In this document: one piece after another, positions 6,401 to 14,604 of the stretch
Numbering within the stretch: position 1 is the first letter of the stretch
How the letters are laid out: every line of letters starts with the position of its first letter
Origin: JBNJGT01 sp964473285
GTDB lineage: Archaea > Nanobdellota > Nanobdellia > Woesearchaeales > JACJVW01
NCBI GenBank assembly: GCA_964473285.1
Contig: CAYYOI010000030.1
Span: forward strand, 1-18,230
Direction: 5' to 3'
Length of the DNA: 18,230 nucleotides
Position numbers and translations under genes: made by a program
The notes under the pieces: model-generated
The model's database searches: none
Told to the model about the DNA's origin: nothing
The model's input: only the letters and a program-made list of their open reading frames with translations

Positions 6401-7591
6401 TTAGATTATCTTATCAAATAGTGCGTCAAGAGTCTTGTGAACGTCTTCTTTCTTTAGTTGGCATGGTTTCCCTTCTTCACCTTCTCCTTGCGCATGTAGT
6501 TCTATGATCGGTACATCAAGCCCCATCTTTTGCCTGATCTCCTCTACAGGAAGAGCTCCTTCCTTATTAGCCTTGTTAGCAGCCACAACATAAGGCAATC
6601 CTTCTGAGTTTGATTTCTTCAGCATACTAAGTGCCCTGCTGAATGTTCCAGGATCTGTTGCATCCACCATGACTATAACTCCAAGGCTTTCATTTCCAAG
6701 CATCTTAAGCAAAGGGTCAAACCTTTCTTGTCCCGGGCTTCCGAAGAGGTCTACGCTGAACCCCCTATAATCCAGGTGCCCGTGGTCAAGTGCGACAGTT
6801 GTGCCTATCCTGTCCACACTTACAGCAGTGTCAGATGCACTATGGACAAAACTTGATTTTCCTGCGTTGAAATCCCCAGTCACAAGCACTTTTGGAATAT
6901 ATACCTTTATGCCTCCGGGAACAACTACCTTGAATGGCACCCCTCTTTTGATAGGGTTTCCCCAGCTGACTTTAGGGACTGTAAAATATTCTCTTAGGAT
7001 AACTTTCTCCTCTATCGCTTTCAGTTCTACTATACTGTCTGCAAGCTCCCTTACTTGTGTCGTGATCTCCTCTCCGTATGGCCATTCTGTAAAAAGAAAG
7101 ACTCCACAGCTGTCATGTCTCAGGAAAAGATCTTTCCACTTTTTCATCTCTGTAAGAAGATCCTTGAAAGAATCATTTACAAGAGTTGAGAGTGAATCAA
7201 ATATCACCACGCATTTTTCGTTTTGTGAAAGATGGTTCTCAATGACATTTGAGAATTCCTTAATATCCTTTGGATTACCCACAACAAGCTTTTCAGTGGA
7301 TTCAGTATTGACTATTGCACTGTAAGCATCAATGAACTTGAAATTCCCTTCCTCTTTATGTTTTTTAACATCCCATCCTGCATCAGTTATCTCCTGTTCT
7401 ATTGTATCAGGCCTTTTTGTCTGTACAACATATATCACATTATGGTTCTCTGATAGGATGCTGTTTATTAATTGGTAGCAGAATGGCGCATTTGATACAC
7501 CTGGTTGTGTCCAGAATATCGTGGCAGTCCCAGGAATCAAACCCCCATCCAAAAACTCGTCCAGTTTTGGTATGCCTGTCTTAAATTTCAC
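6401..7591 (-). CDS. Fusion of degenerate KaiC-like domain and small GTPase
   Basis: A 396-residue soluble protein of two domains. Residues 1-225 form a RecA/KaiC-like domain: FKTGIPKLDEFLDGGLIPGT is a textbook KaiC start and CVVIFDSLS (127-135) is a Walker B strand. Where Walker A should be, however, the sequence is WTQPGVSNAP (27-36), lacking the GKT. Residues 230-396 form an Arf/Ras-type GTPase of the kind found in archaea (COG2229-like): G1 GDFNAGKSS (239-247), G2 threonines at 264-265, G3 DLFGSPGQE (281-289) and G4 NKAN (339-342) instead of NKxD. It starts with GTG at 7589-7591, with GAGGGAT just upstream and two bases after the previous stop. It is followed by a Roadblock gene, so an MglA/MglB-like switch is likely; the KaiC domain may act as an ArlH-like scaffold. 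Confidence 0.82.
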   Translation of the reverse strand: MKFKTGIPKLDEFLDGGLIPGTATIFWTQPGVSNAPFCYQLINSILSENHNVIYVVQTKRPDTIEQEITDAGWDVKKHKEEGNFKFIDAYSAIVNTESTEKLVVGNPKDIKEFSNVIENHLSQNEKCVVIFDSLSTLVNDSFKDLLTEMKKWKDLFLRHDSCGVFLFTEWPYGEEITTQVRELADSIVELKAIEEKVILREYFTVPKVSWGNPIKRGVPFKVVVPGGIKVYIPKVLVTGDFNAGKSSFVHSASDTAVSVDRIGTTVALDHGHLDYRGFSVDLFGSPGQERFDPLLKMLGNESLGVIVMVDATDPGTFSRALSMLKKSNSEGLPYVVAANKANKEGALPVEEIRQKMGLDVPIIELHAQGEGEEGKPCQLKKEDVHKTLDALFDKII

Positions 7592-7593
7592 AG

Positions 7594-8304
7594 TTATCCC
7601 TCTTTTATTAGTTGTCTTTTTCTGAGAATCTCCTTGAATCTCTTGAATTCATCTGATTTTTTCAGATCCTCTATCTTTCTGCGAGGCAGGCGTTTTATTA
7701 CATCTGTAGCAAACCTTGAGACCTCTTTCAAGTCTTCTTCCAGTTCAGAAGTTTCTTCAGACGTATCTTCCGTAACCTCTTGTTGCATTTCCGGCTTTTC
7801 TTTAAACATTTGTATTATTGATCTTATGAGGCCTCTTCTGCGGGATTTCAGCATTTTCTCCTGATTGATCAGTTCCTCCTCTTTTTGTTCTAATTCTTCC
7901 AGTTCGGTTATAAGGTAACCCTCATCATCATATCTTCTCGTATCTTCCATTGGTTCCTGTTTGCGGGTGAAAAAATTCTTCAGTCTTTCTTTGAGTGTAG
8001 GGGATGCCTCTATCTCTTCTTCCAGCTCTTCTTCTTCACTATCAAATTCTGCTGCAGCAAGCTCTTTTTCTACTTCTTCTTTTGGTATATCCCCTTCATA
8101 TTCCTTTTTTTCTTTTGGTTTTTTCTTGAACAATCGCCTTAGAAGAGGTTTTTCTGTTTCCACAATCTGGACTCCGTTTGTGAGTTCCGGAATATCTTCT
8201 TTTTTTTCTTTCTTAAATATCTTCTTGACATTCAGCCTTTTCTTTGGCCTTCGTTTACTGCTAAGATAATTTCCCAGAAACTCATTGAATTCTTTTTGAG
8301 ACAT
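7594..8304 (-). CDS. Highly charged cytoplasmic protein, family unknown
   Basis: A 236-residue protein without a signal peptide or membrane segment, extremely rich in Lys, Arg and Glu. Basic stretches (17-35, about 53-68) alternate with acidic ones (about 85-105), and 130-160 looks like a coiled coil (ITELEELEQKEEELINQEKM) followed by RRRGLIRSI. The C-terminal 40 residues are basic and helical (FATDVIKRLPRRKIEDLKKS). I do not recognise a family. It is the first gene of the operon, two bases before the GTG of the KaiC-GTPase fusion, with AGGTGT (8309-8314) four bases before its ATG. It might be an effector or adaptor linking the GTPase module to another structure; that is a guess from position and charge alone. 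Confidence 0.7.
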   Translation of the reverse strand: MSQKEFNEFLGNYLSSKRRPKKRLNVKKIFKKEKKEDIPELTNGVQIVETEKPLLRRLFKKKPKEKKEYEGDIPKEEVEKELAAAEFDSEEEELEEEIEASPTLKERLKNFFTRKQEPMEDTRRYDDEGYLITELEELEQKEEELINQEKMLKSRRRGLIRSIIQMFKEKPEMQQEVTEDTSEETSELEEDLKEVSRFATDVIKRLPRRKIEDLKKSDEFKRFKEILRKRQLIKEG

Positions 8305-8336
8305 ATAAACACCTGTGGTACAACAAAGCTTTTAAC

Positions 8337-8345
8337 TTTTTATAG
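8337..8345 (-). promoter_or_regulatory. TATA box of the minus-strand GTPase operon
   Basis: On the minus strand the sequence reads CTATAAAAA, centred about 27 bases before position 8314. Transcription starting there gives a leader of about 10 bases that just contains the SD AGGTGT (8309-8314) before the ATG at 8304. It would drive the whole operon down to MBF1. Confidence 0.45.
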
Positions 8346-8457
8346 TTTTCGGAATACAGGTTTCAGGAATCCATTTTTTTTGAGAATTTTAAGTTTATGC
8401 TCTCCTCTTATTTAAAAAGACTAGGCATAACTTCAAGTTCTAATGAAATAAGTCAGA

Positions 8458-8472
8458 CTTTTTTGGAAAAAG
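8458..8472. repeat. Small inverted repeat upstream of pilin promoter
   Basis: CTTTTTTGGAAAAAG forms a 6-base-pair inverted repeat with a 3-base loop, ending about 16 bases before the TATA box of the pilin operon. It could be an operator or a chance AT-rich palindrome. The rest of the 216-base divergent intergenic region (8305-8520) is AT-rich, with one more TATA-like stretch at 8408-8420 and no recognisable RNA gene. Confidence 0.25.
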
Positions 8473-8488
8473 CCTCCATGGATCAAAA

Positions 8489-8498
8489 TTTTTATAAA
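8489..8498 (+). promoter_or_regulatory. TATA box of the pilin operon, leaderless start
   Basis: TTTTTATAAA is centred about 27 bases before the ATG at 8521, with an A-rich BRE-like ATCAAAAT just upstream. No SD precedes the ATG, so the first pilin is probably translated from a leaderless mRNA. Downstream genes in the operon use SD sites or start-stop overlaps. Confidence 0.6.
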
Positions 8499-8520
8499 CT
8501 CCTTTCGCACAAAGTCTTAT

Positions 8521-8952
8521 ATGAAAAGGGGACAGGTATCTCAGGAATACCTCATGATAATTGGTTTTTCTCTTGCAATGGTCACAGTAATATCCGGAAT
8601 CTTCTTATTAACCGCTAACCAGCAACAACAGCAGGTCAGGGACAGTCAGATTTACCAGATAGGAAACACATTGATAAATACCGCAGAAGAGGTTTATTAT
8701 CTTGGTGAACCTTCACTTAAGACAATAACAGTCTATATGCCTTCAGACATTGCAAAGGTTGAGACCCATCCTAAAGAGATAGTATTTGTGACCAATAATA
8801 CCGGAACCGGCTCTGATATCGAATTTGTCTCAAAGGTTAATCTTACAACCAACCTGAGTCATATGGGTGGGAAAAAGTACATACTAGTCTATTCAAAAGA
8901 AGATCATGTTTGTGTAGTTGAGAAAGGGAGAGCAAAACCTCCCGGGTGCTAA
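8521..8952 (+). CDS. Class III signal peptide pilin-like protein
   Basis: A 143-residue archaeal type IV pilin-like protein. The N-terminus MKRG|QVSQEYLMIIG is the class III signal peptide (Q-x-S-x-E-Y), cut by a prepilin peptidase of the EppA/PibD kind after G4, followed by a hydrophobic helix to about residue 32. A short Gln-rich stretch (QQQQQ, 34-38) precedes a small extracellular domain with sequons NNT and NLT/NLS. Two cysteines near the end (VCVVEK and the last residue) could form a disulfide. It is the first gene of the surface operon and the closest to a canonical pilin. No motor genes are nearby. Confidence 0.85.
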   Translation: MKRGQVSQEYLMIIGFSLAMVTVISGIFLLTANQQQQQVRDSQIYQIGNTLINTAEEVYYLGEPSLKTITVYMPSDIAKVETHPKEIVFVTNNTGTGSDIEFVSKVNLTTNLSHMGGKKYILVYSKEDHVCVVEKGRAKPPGC

Positions 8953-9348
8953 ATGAGAGGCCAGGTAGCGATCGAATTCATTGTATTGATGGGTATATTT
9001 TTTTTCATATTCCTTTTCATGTTCAAGGGTGCAACAGATCTTAAGCTTGAAGTATATGAAAAGCAGGAGGAATTTGCAGTACAGGACATGACCTTGAGAT
9101 TAAGGCAGGAGATAATCACTGCAAGCAACGCACCAGACGGTTATAAGAGGGAATACAGTATGCCTAAAGTGATTGACCGCTACGATTATTCTTATAGATT
9201 CAACACTACTTTACGTTATGTGATGGTCAATACCTCCAATGCCCAGGCAGATTATGCTATCCCTAAGGTTCAGGCCAGCACCAACCCCGATGACCGGAAT
9301 CTTACTATAACAAAGAAAGGAGGTATCATCTATGTTAACAGCACGTAA
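8953..9348 (+). CDS. Pilin-like protein, minor pilin candidate
   Basis: A 131-residue protein beginning MRG|QVAIEFIVLMG, a prepilin-type N-terminus with the processed Gln and a Glu at mature position 5, then a Phe-rich hydrophobic helix to about residue 25. The Glu5 equivalent is the residue that aligns pilins during assembly. The small C-terminal domain has sequons such as NTT, NTS and NLT. Its ATG immediately follows the previous stop codon with no gap, so translation is coupled. It ends within the following gene (17-base overlap). Confidence 0.78.
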   Translation: MRGQVAIEFIVLMGIFFFIFLFMFKGATDLKLEVYEKQEEFAVQDMTLRLRQEIITASNAPDGYKREYSMPKVIDRYDYSYRFNTTLRYVMVNTSNAQADYAIPKVQASTNPDDRNLTITKKGGIIYVNST

Positions 9349-9835
9349 AGGACAGACATGGTATATGGACCTATTCCTTGGTATGGTCATCTTCATGATA
9401 GCATTCACTATCCTCCTCAAGAGTTCAACGAATCTCTCTTCTGAGAAGCAGGACCTTAGCGAAAGGATCAAGATTGAAGGAAGTCTCATGTCCAAGATGC
9501 TCCTTTCCGAGGGAATTCCCGGTAACTGGACCAATGAGTCAGTCTCCCAGATAGGTCTTCTTTCCAATAAACGTATAAATGCTACAAAAGTATCAAATTT
9601 TACAGCCATAGATTACGGTAGGACGCGTGACCTGACAAGGCTTCTTTTCGACTATCATTTCCATTTCACAAACGGAACTGACATAATCTCCATTAATGGC
9701 AGGAAAAATTTCGGTTATCCTGGAGTAAATTCTACCAATGTGACTAACCTTGACCCAGAATACCTCTTGAGGATAAATCGACTGACAATATACAATTCAA
9801 GTATTGTTAAGATGGTGTTGTACTTATGGCAATGA
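9332..9835 (+). CDS. Pilin-like sequon-rich surface protein
   Basis: A 167-residue protein starting MLTARKG|QTWYMDLFLG, a prepilin-like leader (basic residues, Gly, then Gln) followed by a hydrophobic helix to about 29. The conserved Glu of pilins is replaced by Asp in WYMD. The exposed part is small and holds nine N-glycosylation sequons by my count, a high density. A very strong SD, AAAGGAGGT (9316-9324), lies seven bases before the ATG, inside the previous gene. Its stop overlaps the ATG of the giant vWA gene (ATGA at 9832-9835). The family is not firmly known; a minor-pilin role is inferred from the N-terminus and operon. Confidence 0.7.
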   Translation: MLTARKGQTWYMDLFLGMVIFMIAFTILLKSSTNLSSEKQDLSERIKIEGSLMSKMLLSEGIPGNWTNESVSQIGLLSNKRINATKVSNFTAIDYGRTRDLTRLLFDYHFHFTNGTDIISINGRKNFGYPGVNSTNVTNLDPEYLLRINRLTIYNSSIVKMVLYLWQ

Positions 9836-12800
9836 AAGGTTTTTTTTTCTCCATAGATGCGATTGCCGCATCAACCATTATAATACTTGGGATTGTGGCA
9901 ATATCAATGGATCCTGTAGGAAATTCAATGGATTTTGATATCAATTTTCTTGCAGATGATACCATAGACGTCCTCGCAGAATTGAAGATCCACGAACTTG
10001 AAAGCACTTATGTAGATTCATTGATAGCAAACGGGAATATCACCCCGGCAAATCTAAATAATTCAGTTCTTGAGCAGGCACAGATCTTTTGGGCGGAAGG
10101 AAAGATTGACCTGGCCGAAGGGCTTTTGAATGATACCATCAGCCCTTCTCTCAAAGGCAATTACAGGTTCGGGCTGTTTGCAGATAAAGATGATATCCTT
10201 TTGAACGATTCAGCAGGGGTCATGGGAAACCTAATGAGCTACAAGAAATTTGTCTCAGGTATCCAGGAAGGAAAGAAGACCCATCAATTTATGACAAAGG
10301 TATCATTTACTCAGATTGAATCAAAACAAACCAATGTATTCTATTATTTTGGAGGGTTTGTTGGACAGGGAAATATTACTGCAAACATCACCCTTAACGA
10401 TCTTGACGGATCAGATGTCACAGAGTTGGAGATTGATATAGACACCCCCAGTGGTTTCAATCTATACGTTAATAATGGTCATATGGGTCATTATAGTGTA
10501 TCTTCCCCTTCTATGCGATCAGACAACTATATAATAAATTCAAGCCTTTCAAATTTCAAGAGCGGTGATAACCTTATCAGGTTCAATTTTGATGGTGATA
10601 TCAATGAAAGCTATATTGGTGGAGGTTACATAAAAGTAACCTATGAGACAAAGAACAAATCAGACGAGAACCTCAGGTATCGTAATGGCAACGTTTACAA
10701 GAGACTCAGCTTGACCGGAATAGACGGTGCTATAAACATGTACGATTCCTTTTACATTCCAGGGGAAGTAAACTCCCTTAATGCAGTGATTGATTACATC
10801 GCAGAGCACGATGTGACAAACAGCACTAATACTTCCCTTTTCATCAATTTTGGCAATACCACAGTATACCGTTCTGATAATTTCTCCACTGGCAGGAAAA
10901 GAGTTGTCCTCAATTACTCTAACCTGACAAGCCATGGGATAAACAAGAGTTTTCTCAGCAGGAAGACAGTTCCGTTCAGGATAGGTTATTCAAACATCAA
11001 CTACACAGTTACAATCCCCAATGTCACCGGCGCCGGCGACGCAATCCTGGTCACCGACAGGTCAGGAAGTATGGGTTATAAATTAGATGGGAGCTGGGGG
11101 GGTGAATACGCGGACACAACCTATAAAGATTGTATTGACTCACGTCTTAATGATCCTGATGCTTCAAGAATATATCTTGCAAGGTGTATAGACAAGGAAT
11201 TCTCAACAAACATGCTTGATTCAGGATACAACAGGGTTGGATTAACAAGTTATGAAAGCAACCTTCTACTACCTTCACATGACTTATCTACTGATTACTC
11301 TTCTTTAAAGAGCACTATAGAAAGTTATCATGCTTCGGGAGGGACGTGTACTTCTTGTGGAGTTTGGGACGGAATACAAATTCTTCTCAATTCAGATAAT
11401 TCGGTTATTACAAATCTTATCTCAAGAGAAAGCACATGGAAATACAATGCATCCTCTATCAATGAGTCTAATAATACCTGGGTTAAGTCAGAATATAATG
11501 ACAGCTCGTGGAAAAGTGGAAAGGCGCCTTTAGGCCTAACCAGCGGACACACTTGGATAGACCCCGATTCCTTGGCAGGGACATCCATCACAACACTTTG
11601 GGATATGGCTGCTGACAGTGGAAGCCCTGAAATTGACTTCACTTCAGGCGTGAATTCAACCAACAATACATTCCGGATGGATTTGGATAAGATTTATTCG
11701 GATTTTACAGGCCCCTCCTTTGATGGATGGGATCACACTGGCAGTGTGTCTTTGGGTGGCGAGAGAGCTTATTTCTTTGACGATTTCGAAGATGGGACAC
11801 TCAATCCCTGGACTTTAGATAGTGGGACCGGTGGGGTTGATACCACGTGTCCGGTTCATGGGTCCTGGGTTCTTGAAACAGGTGGCAACAACTGGTGGAA
11901 CCCATCTATCATTAGACTACAGGACTCTACGAATTTATCTGGGTTTACTGATGCAACAATCTCCTTATGGATACGTAAGGGAGGTAACGGTTGCGGTGAC
12001 AAACCAGAAGATGGTGAAGATCTTGAACTACAATATAACGACGGCTCGAATTGGCAAACCTTGAAGACATATCAGGCAGCAAGCTATAGTAATGGAGAAT
12101 CCTTTGAAGATCAAATAACGCTGCCAGCTCCAGCCTATCATTCAGACTTTACAGTACGTTTTTTAAACCATGGCAGTTGGGGAAATAATGACAACTGGTA
12201 TGTGGATGATGTGGAGATAAAGGCAAAACCAAGTGAACCCTTTGATTTAGTAGAATATTTATACGTTAATTCAACGGATGCCTCCTTAAACAGGACTTTC
12301 AATCGTGATTCAGGCAACCTTTCCAATGCATATTTCACCTTCACCTACGCGATCAACGATTCACTTTTTGCAAGCGAGGGAAATGTAAGTTGCAACCTCA
12401 CTCACCCTGGAGGATCAACCACTTTATGGAATAGATCATGGAACTCTATAAACAATCCAGAAGGCATATTCAATGTAGAAAAAAGTATAAAAAGTTATCT
12501 TACATCAGACAGTTTTGATTATGAAATCAAATGCACTGCAAAGATGGGTCCCGGAAGCATGATCGCTTTTGATAACCTGAGCATCGCGCTTTCATACGGA
12601 GGCGATGATGGATGGGACTGGGATGATGATGACGGATCAGGACCTTACGGCTTTGATGATGATGCTAGATATACTCATAACAATGGTGAAATCATCATAA
12701 ACTTCTCAGACCCTGACAATCAATGTACTGATAACGAGTGCTCTGGAGCATGGGGTGTGATGTTCTACGTGAATGAGTCACTTATCCAAAAGATCAAATC

Positions 12801-14604
12801 CGGAGCAATTAACTTATCCTTTAGTTATTCCTGGAATCCTGCAACAAATGAATTTGAGACATCCGGAAGTGCTGAGGATGCGGGTTACATAAAAGGAAGA
12901 TTAATGACCCCTCTCCATTCCTATGAGCTTGGTTCTCATATAAGTTCTGTTAATGGAAATACTGGAAAAGAACTTGATTACATAGGAGACCTGGACTCTC
13001 CAAGATCAGAAAATATCAGTCTTGAAGTTAATAATCTTTTTGATGTAGCTGGATACTATTATCTTGATATTGGTGCATCATTGCTATGTACTGCTGATAA
13101 TGAGCATGGTTCATTCACATTTGATGATATTTTATTGTCTGGTTCATACATAAATAACACAAAGGACTCTTACTATTTCCGGAAGGATTTTAATATCTAT
13201 CCACCCTTATCCTATTATAGTGATTTCTTGCTTAAGCTAAGGGCTGACGATAATGCACAGGTATTTATCAATGGCGATGAAGTCTATAAAGATACAACAC
13301 CCCAGACCGCCCAGTACTGGAACAAAGAGTTATCAATACCAAGCTCTTATTTCAAGGGTGGAAAGAATACGATTGCAGTAAAACTGATCAATAATGCAAC
13401 CCCAAATGCAGAGTTTGATGCAGAACTGGAGGCAAATTACACTAATCCCAAAAGAGGAAAAGCAATTCTGATCATGAGTGATGGTGATGCCAATGCATGT
13501 GTAGGTTCTTGTAATAATTGTCCTGATGATTCAGACTCAAGTATTAATCTGGATGGGACTTGTCCAAATGTTGGAGGTGTAGGTTCAGCTACTGAGCAGG
13601 TTATTGGTATGGCATGCTGGGCAAATGAAGTCCATAACATAAGTATCTATACCGTTGCATTCGGTGATTCTGGGTCGGGAGAATTAGGCATGAACCTCAC
13701 CGCATCCCTCTGCGACAATGAATCTAACTTCTTTACCAGCCAAAACTACTCAGGTCTATCAGAGATCTACAAGATGATTGCAAAAAGCATGATCGAGGAT
13801 TTCCAGGGGAATTACAGCCGCCAGGCTTTGTCTATCGGAGATGATTTTGGTAAATCTGAACTTCTTCCAAGCTCTTATTTTGAATTCAACTATACAGTTC
13901 CTTCTAATGCCTACCCCGGCTACGATGATATATTCATTTCTGCAAACACTCTTCCCTTCGGAAATAATCTCACAGAAGGCAATTTCACTTTCATGGGTTC
14001 TTCAAGAAATATAATAGAGGCAGGCATTTCTTCATACTCCGGTGATCACTGGACAAATAACGTGACTGTAAACAATGGCACTCATAACTTTTCAGTTTTT
14101 ACTCTTGGAGATTACGGTAAGGACTTCAAAAGGATGGGAGACCCATACAATGTAGGGATTCCAATAAAGCACATAAAGCATAATACCACCACAGGATTCA
14201 AGATCCATACAGGCTTATACCATAATCATACAGGCAATGGTTCAATGGATGATAGATTCTTTTATACCTTCACAATAGATAGCCTTGGCATGAATCCAAG
14301 CATTAGCGGCAGCGCTAAAGGTTGCAGATGGAATGTGACATACCTTGATGGCACATCCGAGTATATAGATCTCCCAATGACTTATAGCGGTCCCAAGACA
14401 TGCTATTATCATAATGCAACCTATGATCGTAACGATAGTATAGATGCAGCAGCATACGATCTCTTCAGTCAGCTTGATATTGAAGGTAACCGGAAACTGG
14501 TTGTAAAACTTGATCCTAATTTCATGCAGGTGCGCACCTCTACAGTAGGTAACGTACCTTCTCTTTGGGGTCCATCATTAACTGAAACGAGGGTTTGGAA
14601 ATGA
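9832..14604 (+). CDS. Giant prepilin-anchored vWA protein with nested domains
   Basis: A 1590-residue surface protein. MKG|FFFSIDAIAAS and a hydrophobic helix (to about 22) form a pilin-like anchor. Residues 25-400 are a domain shared with the paralogue at 15520. A vWA domain begins at 403 with the MIDAS motif DRSGS (409-413) and SGGTCTSCG (502-510, T505), but its other half (AILIMSDGDAN, D1217) lies some 700 residues later. Inside that gap another domain is split: DSSWKSGKAPLG (557-568) resumes at YYFRKDF (1114-1120) and ADDNAQVFINGDEV (1138-1151). Inside that lies a MAM/CBM-like domain (about 650-798, FEDGTLNPW to WYVDDVEI) and an Asp-rich loop near 923-947. The C-terminus (1360-1590) matches the paralogue. 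The start at ATGA overlap 9832 is preferred over 9826. It is sequon-rich and probably an adhesin; the ligand is unknown. Confidence 0.8.
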   Translation: MKGFFFSIDAIAASTIIILGIVAISMDPVGNSMDFDINFLADDTIDVLAELKIHELESTYVDSLIANGNITPANLNNSVLEQAQIFWAEGKIDLAEGLLNDTISPSLKGNYRFGLFADKDDILLNDSAGVMGNLMSYKKFVSGIQEGKKTHQFMTKVSFTQIESKQTNVFYYFGGFVGQGNITANITLNDLDGSDVTELEIDIDTPSGFNLYVNNGHMGHYSVSSPSMRSDNYIINSSLSNFKSGDNLIRFNFDGDINESYIGGGYIKVTYETKNKSDENLRYRNGNVYKRLSLTGIDGAINMYDSFYIPGEVNSLNAVIDYIAEHDVTNSTNTSLFINFGNTTVYRSDNFSTGRKRVVLNYSNLTSHGINKSFLSRKTVPFRIGYSNINYTVTIPNVTGAGDAILVTDRSGSMGYKLDGSWGGEYADTTYKDCIDSRLNDPDASRIYLARCIDKEFSTNMLDSGYNRVGLTSYESNLLLPSHDLSTDYSSLKSTIESYHASGGTCTSCGVWDGIQILLNSDNSVITNLISRESTWKYNASSINESNNTWVKSEYNDSSWKSGKAPLGLTSGHTWIDPDSLAGTSITTLWDMAADSGSPEIDFTSGVNSTNNTFRMDLDKIYSDFTGPSFDGWDHTGSVSLGGERAYFFDDFEDGTLNPWTLDSGTGGVDTTCPVHGSWVLETGGNNWWNPSIIRLQDSTNLSGFTDATISLWIRKGGNGCGDKPEDGEDLELQYNDGSNWQTLKTYQAASYSNGESFEDQITLPAPAYHSDFTVRFLNHGSWGNNDNWYVDDVEIKAKPSEPFDLVEYLYVNSTDASLNRTFNRDSGNLSNAYFTFTYAINDSLFASEGNVSCNLTHPGGSTTLWNRSWNSINNPEGIFNVEKSIKSYLTSDSFDYEIKCTAKMGPGSMIAFDNLSIALSYGGDDGWDWDDDDGSGPYGFDDDARYTHNNGEIIINFSDPDNQCTDNECSGAWGVMFYVNESLIQKIKSGAINLSFSYSWNPATNEFETSGSAEDAGYIKGRLMTPLHSYELGSHISSVNGNTGKELDYIGDLDSPRSENISLEVNNLFDVAGYYYLDIGASLLCTADNEHGSFTFDDILLSGSYINNTKDSYYFRKDFNIYPPLSYYSDFLLKLRADDNAQVFINGDEVYKDTTPQTAQYWNKELSIPSSYFKGGKNTIAVKLINNATPNAEFDAELEANYTNPKRGKAILIMSDGDANACVGSCNNCPDDSDSSINLDGTCPNVGGVGSATEQVIGMACWANEVHNISIYTVAFGDSGSGELGMNLTASLCDNESNFFTSQNYSGLSEIYKMIAKSMIEDFQGNYSRQALSIGDDFGKSELLPSSYFEFNYTVPSNAYPGYDDIFISANTLPFGNNLTEGNFTFMGSSRNIIEAGISSYSGDHWTNNVTVNNGTHNFSVFTLGDYGKDFKRMGDPYNVGIPIKHIKHNTTTGFKIHTGLYHNHTGNGSMDDRFFYTFTIDSLGMNPSISGSAKGCRWNVTYLDGTSEYIDLPMTYSGPKTCYYHNATYDRNDSIDAAAYDLFSQLDIEGNRKLVVKLDPNFMQVRTSTVGNVPSLWGPSLTETRVWK
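9840..9848 (+). repeat. Poly-T tract in leader of giant vWA gene
   Basis: Nine T bases, the last eight encoding the Phe-Phe-Phe after the KG processing site. The same FFF leader is written with eight T bases at 14619-14626, and the broken copy has only seven at 15544-15550. Such tracts are prone to polymerase slippage, and any change here switches off the whole protein. Confidence 0.6.

Noticed and set aside
6801..7325. Open frame on the plus strand antisense to the GTPase fusion
   Set aside because: It is Ser/Thr/Phe-rich shadow coding of a well-supported gene on the other strand, with no start signals.
8342..8357. A 16-base identity with 15582-15597 (ATAGTTTTCGGAATAC), possible shared control site
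   Set aside because: The second occurrence is inside coding sequence matching the paralogous protein. A single short AT-rich match in 18 kb can arise by chance.
8397..8618. Small ORF overlapping the first pilin
   Set aside because: It covers the promoter and reads the pilin gene in another frame, with no signal peptide, no SD and no recognisable content.
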